64,000 nucleotides of DNA from Thereva unica (Eukaryota > Arthropoda > Insecta > Diptera > Therevidae): positions 194,605,112-194,669,111 of the forward strand of contig OX465281.1 in assembly GCA_949987705.1 (NCBI GenBank). The letters are read 5' to 3'. Made by a program: the position numbers and the translations under genes. Below, one piece after another: positions 55,606 to 64,000 of the stretch. How positions within the stretch are numbered: position 1 is the stretch's first letter; each line of letters starts with the position of its first letter. The notes beneath the pieces were generated by a model, which worked only from the letters and a program-made list of their open reading frames with translations, was not told the DNA's origin and did no database searches.

Positions 55606-56014
55606 AAATTCCAACGGACAAAGTGTACTCTTTATCCCGTTCGCATGGAGGAGGAGAATCTTGCTCAAGAAATTAAAAAGGCGTCGACAGAGATCAGTTT
55701 CAGACAGCTGGAGAAGGGACCTATGATCTCAATTCCGGTAGGAATTGACAAGCACACTCCTAAACAAGTGGCGGAAAATATTTTAGAAGTTGTTAAGCAA
55801 CTAAAGAAGGTCTATCCTGGTGGTCTGGCAAACATAAGAAACATCTACGCCAGGACAAACTTAAAAGGCACATCTTCCTTCCCTCTATACGTAAACATGG
55901 GTAGCCCACCAGCGGTTACGCCATATGTTTGGTGCAAAGCCTAAACCGAAGATAATGTATAAAGTGTATTCATCTCTTTTAATTTTTAGGAGTACGTTAT
56001 GATATATGTATATA

Positions 56015-56625
56015 TACTTTCAAATCCGGAATTTTAGCTGAAGGATCTGCCATTGAAGACTTATTGAATGCCGATCGGGTTTTGATTGACGGGGAAGAAA
56101 CTACAGAACGGAATATAGCTGTTGACTCTTTCTTGGATTTATCAACATTGGATTCCAAAACTATATATTAAAAACTAATATTTGGAGCTCGGAGCTTGCG
56201 AAACTAGTAGATTAGAGTATGCGACGCAACTGGGGCTGATGTATATGAAGTAGCTAGAGCAGTAGGTCTTGACTCGCGAATTGGATCCAAATTTTTGCAA
56301 GCCTGTAGGATTTGGTGGCAGTTGCATCCAAAAAGACATCTTGAATTTGGTTTATATTTGTGAAGGTTGGAACTTACCAGAAGTAGCTGCATATTGGCAA
56401 CAAGTAATTAATATGAATATCAGAAAAATCGTTTTTATCTAAAGGTATTATTTTATACGTTAAAAAAATTATCAATCCATAATGTATTTTAATATTTAAC
56501 AAAATACAGATTATTGAAAGTCTATTTAACACGGTATCAGACAAAAGAATCTCAATATTTAATTTTGCATTTAAAAAGAATACCGGCGATACCAGAGAAA
56601 CGCCAACCATAACCGGAAATGTATA
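56015..56625 (+). pseudogene. Captured UDP-glucose 6-dehydrogenase gene fragment
   Basis: SNPEFLAEGSAIEDLLNADR and VLIDGEETTERNIAVDS, then (frame changes) LKTNIWSSELAKLV, a deletion, [20 protein letters not shown] and IGSKFLQA, the active-site-type block [36 protein letters not shown], a 65-bp intron (56445-56509), then [20 protein letters not shown] and [15 protein letters not shown]. These are unmistakable UGDH blocks (sugarless in flies). The catalytic Cys of GGSC is kept. The enzyme oxidises UDP-glucose to UDP-glucuronate for glycosaminoglycans. Only the middle part is present, with stops and a deletion, so it is a dead fragment. Confidence 0.85.
56445..56509 (+). other. Retained intron of the captured UGDH fragment
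   Basis: 65 bp from GTATTATTTT to AAAATACAG, placed between the NRF...K and IIESLFN blocks, which adjoin in UGDH. Conventional splice borders are intact. Confidence 0.7.
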
Positions 56626-57491
56626 AATATAACATCAACTCTGAAAATAGAAAAAGCGACTTTCCACACCACCTCTAGAGGTATCGCAGTAGGGCGCGTT
56701 AACCAATTATTTTTAATGACTGGTTTCCCCAATAGGCCTATTACCATTTTTTCCCGGGGGACATGAAATTAAAAAAAATACACAGTGTAGAATTATGTAA
56801 TAAAAATATAAATATAAAAAATAAATTCTATCTAATATATATTGCAATGTTTTTTTATTATGCATATTTGTTTATTATAATTCCCCAGGTAATCCGGGCA
56901 GGTGAAAATCGAAACACCCGGGTATTGTAATTTTCCATTAATCAAACGGGCTCAAGAAAAAAATGCACAATTACTCTTTAAATGTTGCAACCGCCACAAA
57001 ATATGTTGATATTACCAATTAAAACAATAAAAGAAATGTTTATACTTTTTCGTAAACACTCCAATAAGAAAAAGAATAAATTTCTTTTATTGCAACTAGG
57101 TAAATTTAAGGGCGATTGCAACTAATACAAAATTACTTACAGGTACGATGCGATAATTCTTTCTATTTCCTATCCTGTAGCTCACTCACTTTATATTATT
57201 TTAAAACGTTTTTTAAACTTATTTTTGAAACATAACCACAATAACTTGAAATCATAACCACAATAACTTTTTAACTTTATGTTATATTTCACGAAAATGA
57301 ACTTATACTGGCATATTTCCAACTTTTTTATATTTTTTTATGCCACAAATTATTATTTTTTATATTTTATTTATGCCACAAATCACCTAAATCGTTTTTA
57401 ATCGCGCACTTTTAACTTTCTTGCTGCTTCCATTTTAAAATCACTTTGACATTTCGTTGGGACTTCATACAACGACATACACACACCTGCA
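56626..57491. other. Inner element right part, AT-rich, no gene
   Basis: AT-rich, with duplicated short blocks (ATTTTTTATGCCACAAATTA at about 57334 and 57360). No motif. This sequence is unique to E1 within the window. Confidence 0.5.
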
Positions 57492-57576
57492 GCATGGCTT
57501 GTAAATGTAGAAGGCTTTGGTCGTAACCCATTGTTCCTGTTGTTCCCTCTGTATGTTAAGTACTCTGTGGTACAAG

Positions 57577-60500
57577 CACAGAGTACTTAATATACAGAGG
57601 GAACAACGAAGAACAAAATGTGTTATCAAATTATTTTGAAGTAAAGCTTTTGGCAAGCTTTTGTGAGAGACAATATCAAATTTGAAGAGATAAAATTCTG
57701 TCCAATTTAACTTTTTCTCACGACTTCGTTGGCGCAGCAACAAGCGCCGGGCAGAGGGTCTTACCTTACACACATACATATAAATAATGTGCCAGCATAT
57801 TATTATGGAGAAAGTTGATAGGAGCATTCCGGTGCGGTAAGGGGAATTCGAAAGGGGGGGAGGTTTTTTCTAGTCCCAAACATCTGCTATGAGTGTTTTT
57901 TTTTTCATTTATGCACGTACGAAGAAAAAAACAAAGTTTTCTGCCCAAAATTTTGGTGGATAGCATAAGAAATCTACCTTTCTGGTTTAACCAAGGAATA
58001 TTCTCGGGGATATTGGCTTTTTATTGTTATTATTGTAAAATGTGAGAGTACTTAGTTTGTTTTATTTATAACTGATAAAGAAGAATTGTTGTGGGCATCT
58101 TTGTTATGATGTACGACAGGCTATGTAATGTAAATTTCACCTGGTGTGGTTTTTTAGGGGGGTTAAAAGGGATAAAATTTAGTTTTTCATGATTAGCTCG
58201 AAAACTATTGATTTTTGAGATATATAATTTTTATAAAAATTAAACTTCATTAAATGTTCACAAGAAATGGAAGGAAACTATTGTAGCATACATTTTTAAC
58301 CGACAAAGACCTACAATTATATGGTGCGGATTTTTAAAACCAGGGCTAAAGATGACTAACTAACTTACTATCAAACCTAATTGCAAAAATTGCGATACCA
58401 GTTTTATTATTTGATGAATCCCATCAGCTGACCAACCAGCAACGATGATCATACAAAGTAAGTTGTCTTCTTGTTTGGAGACAGCGCTCGCCATCCCGGC
58501 ACTGAAGTGCTCGTTAGGTCAGGTTAAAATGGCTGCCCACTTAAGCCCGACATTGGGCACATTGTGATGCCATCCTATGTAGTGTTGGAACAAAGTTCAG
58601 GCCATTTTAAGCCATTTTGAGCTTTTGATAAAGCGACAGAGGTTAGGAGCACCAATATTTTGCAGCTCGCTTAATCCATCAAGGAAGGGTGAGCCAAGGA
58701 AGGTCCTCTTTTTCTTCCGAGGGCGGGACATGTACAGAGAATATGGGAGACCGTTTCTTCTTCTTATTCATTACCACAACTTCTTCATAAGTCGTTGTGG
58801 GGAAGTTCTAATCTTTCGGCGTGCGGGGCAAAGGTACAGTTACCGGTTAGCACCTTTACTATATGGCTTACCTCCTTTTTGGTTCAACTGAACAAGAGAT
58901 GTTGAACGCTTTGCGTCCAAAGTTGGCCACATTGCATGAAGAGTGCGGCACACCGTTGCTGTGATCCAACTCAACCCAGCTCGAGCCAAGCTGATTTTCC
59001 TCACAGCTTGTTTGTAGGAGGCAAGGGCATTCCCATCCGTGTTAAGTGAGGTGTGCTTTCCACTTCGTTTCCCTGTCTGCAAGCTCATCAGCAGCAGGTC
59101 GTTACCAAAACATTTTTGATTTGATATGGTCCTGTAAATTGAATTGGTTGAAGCATATGACTTTCTCTGGTAGATGGTCGTTCATATGTGGTTAATACGA
59201 GGTCGTTAAGTGAATACGGTTTATGCGATGTATGCATCCATCCATTAATGACTTCTTCTTATTTAACGGCTCTACAATCGCTTTACCGTCCCGCCCTCTC
59301 GCAACTATTCTCGCCACCAATCCCGATTCTATTCAGCCATCCTTCCAGCGAACGTTGGGTTCCGCTCGCTATCGCCCTCATAGATGTTACCGTAGAGAAC
59401 TTTCCGATCCTGTCCATCTTCACTCATAAGAGCTAGATACCCTGGCCACCGGGACCTACCGCGCTTTGATTTCTCCACAACATCTATGTCGCTATAACGC
59501 TCGTAGATCTCGTCGTTGTAAAATTTTCGGAATTGTCTTTTATCTCCATCATCATTGGCACTACAGCCGTCTGTGAGCGTAGGCCTCCTCAAGAACTTTC
59601 GTTCAATGATCTTGGTCCTGTATCTCTGTGTTGTGGTTGGTAACCCAATTGTAAGTTCATTTTTATGTCACCTTTATATCTCTTCCTAGGTCTTGTAACC
59701 CTAATCGCTCTGGCCTTTGGAAGAACAGGAAGTTTGGGGCACTTCTGCAGGCATTCCCATTACATGTCCTATCTAATGTAGGCAAGATATATCTATTTAG
59801 TACAATTTGGGGTTGTATCTTCTTCACAACAATTTTCCGAAGGAAGTTACTGTCGAACAAGGTTAAGAGGTTAGAGTGCTTGGATTTGAAGTGTCTTGAC
59901 ACACTGCAGTAGGTTTTGTTGGCTTTTAGAAGGCGTGCGCGTATTTCTAGTACCATGCTATAGTGGGCTGCTACTATTGACTCAAGGTAGGTAAATACTT
60001 TTACCACTTCAAAATCGTATTCCTCTACCTTGATTGTGGGACCAATGTTAGGTGTTCTTGCAGACGAGGCCACCATATATGTACTTTGTTTAGCTTTCGT
60101 TGATTTGCAGTCCCAGCTTTCGTGCCGCCGGTTCAATCTGGGTGAAAGCTACTTGTACTGTTCTTGATGGTCTTCCGATGATGTCAGTGTCATAAGCCAT
60201 CAGTATTTGTGGAGGATTCTGCCCTTTAATGTCACCCCTGGATTATTTTCTCCAACACTAAGTTGAAAAGGACAAGCCGGTCGGAGTCCATTATAGACCA
60301 GACCTATAAGGACAGTGGTCCGGACGTTTAAATCCTTATCGCAGATAATGTCATTTAAAATTTTCCAGCCGAATGACAGCAATGAAGATGAAGATTTTAC
60401 TTTGTTAGATGCTGTGAATTATAATCAATGTTAAACAAACGTAGGGGGTGTTCTTGTCAAGGACTTACTTTCTTTGTAAGTCGATAATGAAAATTTTAAT

Positions 60501-62405
60501 GAAAGTACTGGTATTTAGAAGAGGCACTTGATACCGTTGTTTAAGCACTATTTCTACCAAGAGGTGTCGAAAGACACTTTTCAAAGTATGCGTGTGGAAA
60601 ATGCTTAGTAGAGAAACCATTGATTTGTAAAAACTGTGATATTAAATAAGGAAAAAGTTTCATTACAGTGCTGTTTTTATGATTACTGTTTTTTCTTGTT
60701 ACAAAGATTGAAAAGACACCGTTTGGTCAAAATAGGTACACACAAAATCGTGGTAGAAATAGTGTTAAAAAATAATTTCTCAGATGAGGCTTCTATAAAC
60801 TAATATACATATATTCAAAACAAAGGTTGAACATTGTAATAATTGCAAGAATATTTATTAAAACAAGGAGAATGGCTTGGACTTAAAAATGAGTCCCTTT
60901 TAAATAGTAAAAATTACATAAACAGTACTAATCCGGGGTCTTACATTCGCCTTGACAACTTCTTTTTGATTTGGGTAAAGCTCATATCAAAATTTTTGGG
61001 AAGGGGTTTAGTGAACGGTCGCAAGAAATTCCATTAAATCAAAACCTATGCAAAAGTGCTAGAAAAGACAGAAACATTGCTAATAACGATTAATAAATAG
61101 CTTGGTGTACTGTATGCCCTCCATATTTCCCTCTTATCCTCTTTGTTCTTCCCGTATATGCAAATATAGTTGTGCTTGTTTGATCACAACAAATCGAGGG
61201 TTGCGCCTACGTTTTAAAATGCGCATACGGTGGTGTTATATATTATGCAAAATATAAACTCGCAAAATATAAATTCGAAGGAGTATATACTATCGTTTGT
61301 GAAAAAATTGCATGATCTACAGTTGTTATTGTAATTATTTTTGCGATAAAACCTACCATTTAAGAGATATTTGTTTTTGAATGTTGGATCTTGGAAAATT
61401 TTGTAAAGTAAGTTCGATAGATTGGACTAGATGTATTTTTGTTCCAGTAAGCACTTTGGGAACGAGTCCCCCAAATTTTGACAGCAAGTGGTGTCACGGC
61501 TCCCAAGTTGTGTTCAAAACATCAGGCCAGTTCAAAGAAAAATTAGTTTAAAATGCATGAATACGATGCAACTAACAAAAATGTCAAATATTCCAAGTAA
61601 CTCCCAAAAAAAATGAAAAATTAGGAGTTTCAAACAAAGTGGAAACATATTTTTTTTTTTGATATAACGTGTAAATTTAATAAATAAACCACCTGGTTCC
61701 ACTATTAGAGCAGGCAGCAAAGGAACTTTCGACCGAGTCATCGCGTCACAGGATACATTTTCTATATTAGGATAGTATTTTTATAATTGTGTTAGGAAAC
61801 GTTGAGTTGCCAAGGTATCTCCCGGTACCATAAGGGATATATTATTATAAACAGTTATTTTATAACAAAACGAAAATTAAAATTGTAACAATTTTGTAAT
61901 ATTTTTGGACGGATTTAGAACTAGAAATGTAATATAACTTTTTTTCGTAAAGTTGATAATTTAAATACACATTAATCTTTAAAAATTAAAAATTTTCCAA
62001 TCATTTTACAATTCTTAATTTTTTATATCATCTAAACTCCCAAAAAATCTTATTAGCAATTTTAATATTTTACTTGTTTTTTATATTTTTAGTGCGCCAG
62101 CCTAATCGTTCGTTTACGAAAAAAAGTTAGTTAAAAACAATATAAGACCCATTTCATTTTATTATCACAATCGCAGGTAGAAAAATATTCTTTTCCTTTC
62201 CAAAGATTCTATTTCAGTTACTACCACACCAAAAAGTTATTGCGCACACACATCCTGCTTAGCAGTGAAAAACTTGAAGAGAGAGTCATGATGAGTTTCG
62301 CTCTCAAAGAAAACAAAAAGCTCGGATGGGTTACGACTTGTGACCCATTTTGGACGTCGTAACCCATTGTTCCTGTTGTTCCCTCTGTATGTTAAGTACT
62401 CTGTG
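57577..62405. mobile_element. Large TIR element E2 (4,829 bp), tandem with E1
   Basis: Same TIRs as E1 (CACAGAGTACTTAATATACA ... inverse ending CTCTGTG at 62405). GTACAAG at 57570-57576 and 62406-62412. Very similar to E1 along its whole length by eye, with scattered substitutions and small indels. Lacks the SINE and the inner Pack-type element, so it preserves both empty sites. It contains an ~85-bp block at about 61818-61905 not in E1. Confidence 0.85.
59329..60420 (-). pseudogene. RTE-type LINE relic inside E2
   Basis: Same relic as 51079-52640 without the SINE: RKFYNDEIYERYSDIDVVEK at 59400-59520, FEVVKVFTYLESIVAAHYSM at about 59990 and NGLRPACPFQLSVGENNPG at about 60240. An extra ~27-bp stretch near 60090-60120 separates the catalytic-box region from STYMVASSART compared with E1. 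Dead. Confidence 0.75.
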
Positions 62406-62412
62406 GTACAAG

Positions 62413-63610
62413 CCACATCGAAGAATAATTTTCCGTTAACGCTACGCTGGAGTATGCAGTTCTACACGGTCACTAAAAAGTGCTCTGTGCAGAACGGTCC
62501 ATAGTTTTACTTGAAGCGGTGAGGGAATGCCCATTCCTCTCTTACTGTTCTACAGTTCCTACATATGCATGTCGTCTTTGACGTGCCATGATTATATTTC
62601 AATGTGCTCACATTGAATATATCAGAAACGGCGCACAATTCAACTCCTTTGCGTACTCTTGAAATATTACTAATTTCATTGCCAACGAAACTCATCCAAA
62701 TGGCGAAATATTTCCTCCCAGAAAGGGTATTTTTATGGTAAAGAAAGCAGATTTTTGCCTACTTTTTTATCCAAACGAGATTGCACCGCAGTTCATCCAA
62801 CTTAATCTAAAGTACCTCCTGCACCTCTTCAGACTTCAGCACTTAACGAACAATGAGATTTAGGACAAACCACGAAGAGCTTGCCACGAAGTCACAAAGT
62901 GCTCGGAAGGCACAATTTTTTTACCTCATTGCAATTAAGAGCCTACGCACACGGTATTCTGGCTGGAAAATACTCACATTTACTAATAGAAAGGTGAACC
63001 CAGACTTAATTGCACAAAAGGTGCTCACAAGTGTGCAAATGAAAAAAAAATGTGCGGACTACATTCGTTTCGAGTTGATGTTAAAATTTTAGTAAAGGTG
63101 CAAAAAGTTTTCAAACAGTTTCACCGAAGCTTAAGTGCTTTCCGCGGGAAATTACATATCGTCCCGTGTTAAATTCACCTTTAGTGGTGCAGACTGAGTG
63201 AGGACTGGAAAGCTATGTTATTGCCTTTTACTACAACAACACAGAAAATATAATAGCAACAAAAAAAAACGTTAAAGGCTTACTTGCTTTGACTGGCAAT
63301 GAATGCACAAAAACTTCAAAGAGCTCCGATATGCCTAGTTGGTGCTGTTTCAGCCCTTTTAGTTTTTAACTATTGTGGAGCACTATTTTGAAGGGTTTTG
63401 TGGTACTACTGCAAAGCCTTAAAATGCCCTCTTTTAAAAAATAATAACGTTGTTTAAGTGGCACACCCACACAATTTTAGTGGCTGCAGCTTAAGTCTCA
63501 AATCTTAGACGAGTTATTCTACTTAAATAATAAACCCAGAACTTTGGCCGACTTTTAGATTAATTTGTTAGGCGTCCATCAATTACGTGAGGTGTTTGGG
63601 TACGATTGCG
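62413..63610. other. No supportable feature
   Basis: Outside the E1/E2 array. No motif, fold or paired repeat recognised. Confidence 0.45.
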
Positions 63611-63614
63611 GTAA

Positions 63615-63810
63615 GACCTGAGGTGCGACAGCGGGGGAGACTCAAGCTTCGTCGCTGGAAGGAGGGCGTAGACCAGGACGCTCAGAGCTTAGGGATGCCA
63701 AACTGAATGACCTGCCCAGAATCGGGACCGGTGGATCGAACGCATTTGCGAGAGGCCAGGACCGGATCCCGATCGTAGAGGTGTTAAAGAAGAAGTTTAC
63801 GGGATAGAGG
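63615..63810 (+). pseudogene. RTE-type LINE C-terminal scrap
   Basis: GRLKLRRWKEGVDQDAQSLG in one frame and AQNRDRWIERICERPGPDPD in another, after a stop near 63702. The GRP..RW.+GV..D...LG...W..A.NR..W...+.EA pattern is the conserved C-terminus of RTE-type elements (compare 25560-25690). Only the last about 60 codons are recognisable. Confidence 0.55.
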
Positions 63811-64000
63811 GGGTCGACCCGAATCTCACCCAATCTCAGGGGTCTCGGAAAATATCACGTAATTTTTTCTGCAAGAAAGTGTAAAAAAACTGTATGTGAA
63901 GAAAACCAAGATTAAGAGTCATCCTTTATACTAACCAGTTAAGGTCATGGTGCAATACAAGGTTGGTTTGAAAAGAGAATAAGTAAGGATAAAAGAGGTT
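63811..64000. other. Window end, nothing recognised
   Basis: AT-rich sequence, possibly the 3' flank of the RTE scrap. No tail repeat identified. Confidence 0.4.

Larger units (their letters stand above)
54741..55943 (+). pseudogene. Captured ribosomal-L1-domain protein gene fragment (RSL1D1/CG13096-like)
   Basis: Exon-like blocks are joined in register by GT..AG introns. Exon 1 starts after TTTTAATTTTTAG at 54741: EYSFLTANGTAEAPATPEAG, then KKQVSKQITNMKNQVFSDYK and IPNCPKRIVRL, donor GTAAGT at 55211. Exon 2 from 55268: LKNPLVAADGKVCRIVKDLQ, YEPTIQHYEDLLKKKGVKGI, TIIPFNQIKTEYRSYEMKDK, a frameshift at about 55490, then YLVDGAISKHVGAFLG, donor at 55543. Exon 3 from 55606: KASTEISFRQLEKGPMISIP, TPKQVAENILEVVKQLKKVY and LANIRNIYARTNLKGTSSFP. 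In functional relatives this is a nucleolar L1-fold protein linked to ribosome biogenesis. Stops near 54907, the frameshift and an internal triplication (54938-55180) show it is not a working gene. Confidence 0.75.
54502..57520. mobile_element. Pack-type transposon (3,019 bp) carrying two host gene fragments
   Basis: Perfect 29-bp inverted ends, beginning CCAAAGCCTTCTACATTTAC, at 54502-54530 and 57492-57520. Direct repeats TCGTAA lie at 54496-54501 and 57521-57526, and E2 has a single TCGTAA (62357-62362) in the joined sequence, which is the empty site. It contains an RSL1D1-like gene piece (54741-55941) and a UGDH piece (about 56015-56625), both on the plus strand and with introns. No transposase is seen. 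Superfamily is open; a 6-bp TSD is unusual. Confidence 0.82.
49314..57569. mobile_element. Large TIR element E1 (8,256 bp) with two internal insertions
   Basis: The left end CACAGAGTACTTAATATACA continues as GAGGGAACAAC; the right end is its inverse with one mismatch, about 31 bp in all, at 57539-57569. GTACAAG lies on both sides (49307-49313 and 57570-57576). Compared with E2 it has a SINE (51477-51937) and the inner element 54502-57520; without these it would be about 4.78 kb, as E2 is. No transposase is recognised, so it is non-autonomous. CA..TG ends, about 31-bp TIR and 7-bp duplication suggest the P superfamily (1360/Galileo branch), but a 9-bp reading (GGTACAAGC, ends ACAGAG) is also possible for the E2 copy and would suit a MULE. 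Confidence 0.8.

Noticed and set aside
55645..55944. Working ribosomal L1-domain gene
   Set aside because: Only the last exon is open; upstream exons hold a stop, a frameshift and a triplication, the C-terminus ends in unrelated sequence, and the piece lies inside a transposon.
56015..56625. Working UGDH gene
   Set aside because: Only the middle of the protein is present, with stops and a deletion; neither the Rossmann-fold N-terminus nor the C-terminal domain is seen.
54502..57520. E2 as an internal-deletion derivative of E1
   Set aside because: Possible in principle, but perfect 29-bp inverted ends flanked by TCGTAA repeats, with one TCGTAA at the joined site in E2, fit insertion into E1 better than deletion from E2.
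1..64000. CRISPR array, prophage or bacterial defence system
   Set aside because: No regularly spaced direct repeats, no operons and no Shine-Dalgarno-led genes; introns and insect-type retroelements show a eukaryotic source.

Overview
This is a repeat-dense, AT-rich eukaryotic segment, most likely from an insect. Evidence for this is a jockey-group LINE with a PRE_C2HC-type gag, RTE-type LINEs with short tandem-repeat tails, a BEL/Pao LTR retrotransposon, hAT, P, PIF/Harbinger and mariner relics, a tRNA-headed SINE, and short GT..AG introns of about 55-65 bp. I see no bacterial gene organisation and no intact single-copy host gene. Nearly everything recognisable is a transposable element or a piece of one, often nested; the species cannot be named from the sequence.

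Layout. 1-2430 is unremarkable. 2431-7900 holds an unclassified AT-rich repeat family, a 517-bp palindromic element, and a PIF/Harbinger-type MITE (4002-6714) split by a 5'-truncated RTE LINE (4370-6483). 7484-12660 has a SINE copy and decayed LINE pieces. 13376-18594 is a jockey-type LINE (minus strand) whose ORF1 is split by a PIF/Harbinger element (16791-18266), itself carrying another LINE 3' end. 18636-20346 is a second LINE with an uninterrupted 546-aa RT ORF. 22795-28691 is a third LINE family (minus strand) cut by four separate insertions: a 131-bp MITE, an 880-bp P-superfamily element, an RTE copy and a 693-bp palindromic MITE. 31348-37041 holds a MITE, a plus-strand LINE 3' end, a tandem-repeat MITE and a second copy of the third LINE family, itself split by a second Harbinger MITE. 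39790-43650 is an RTE relic split by a 2.4-kb hAT element and a SINE. 44890-48745 is a BEL/Pao element whose parts are shuffled and partly inverted, followed by a mariner fragment.

49314-62405 is the most unusual part. Two copies of the same large TIR element, E1 (8.26 kb) and E2 (4.83 kb), lie head to tail, separated and flanked by the same 7-bp word GTACAAG. E1 differs from E2 by two clean insertions whose empty sites survive in E2. One is a 461-bp tRNA-derived SINE. The other is a 3,019-bp element with perfect 29-bp inverted ends and a 6-bp direct repeat (TCGTAA). That inner element carries decayed pieces of two unrelated host genes, a ribosomal-L1-domain protein (RSL1D1/CG13096-like) and UDP-glucose 6-dehydrogenase, with recognisable introns, so the DNA was captured at the genomic level. 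This is the hallmark of a Pack-type, gene-capturing transposon.

The coding pieces do not form a pathway. The useful reading is historical: target-site duplications, empty sites and nesting give an insertion order. All superfamily assignments are by eye from motifs, terminal repeats and duplications, with no database search.
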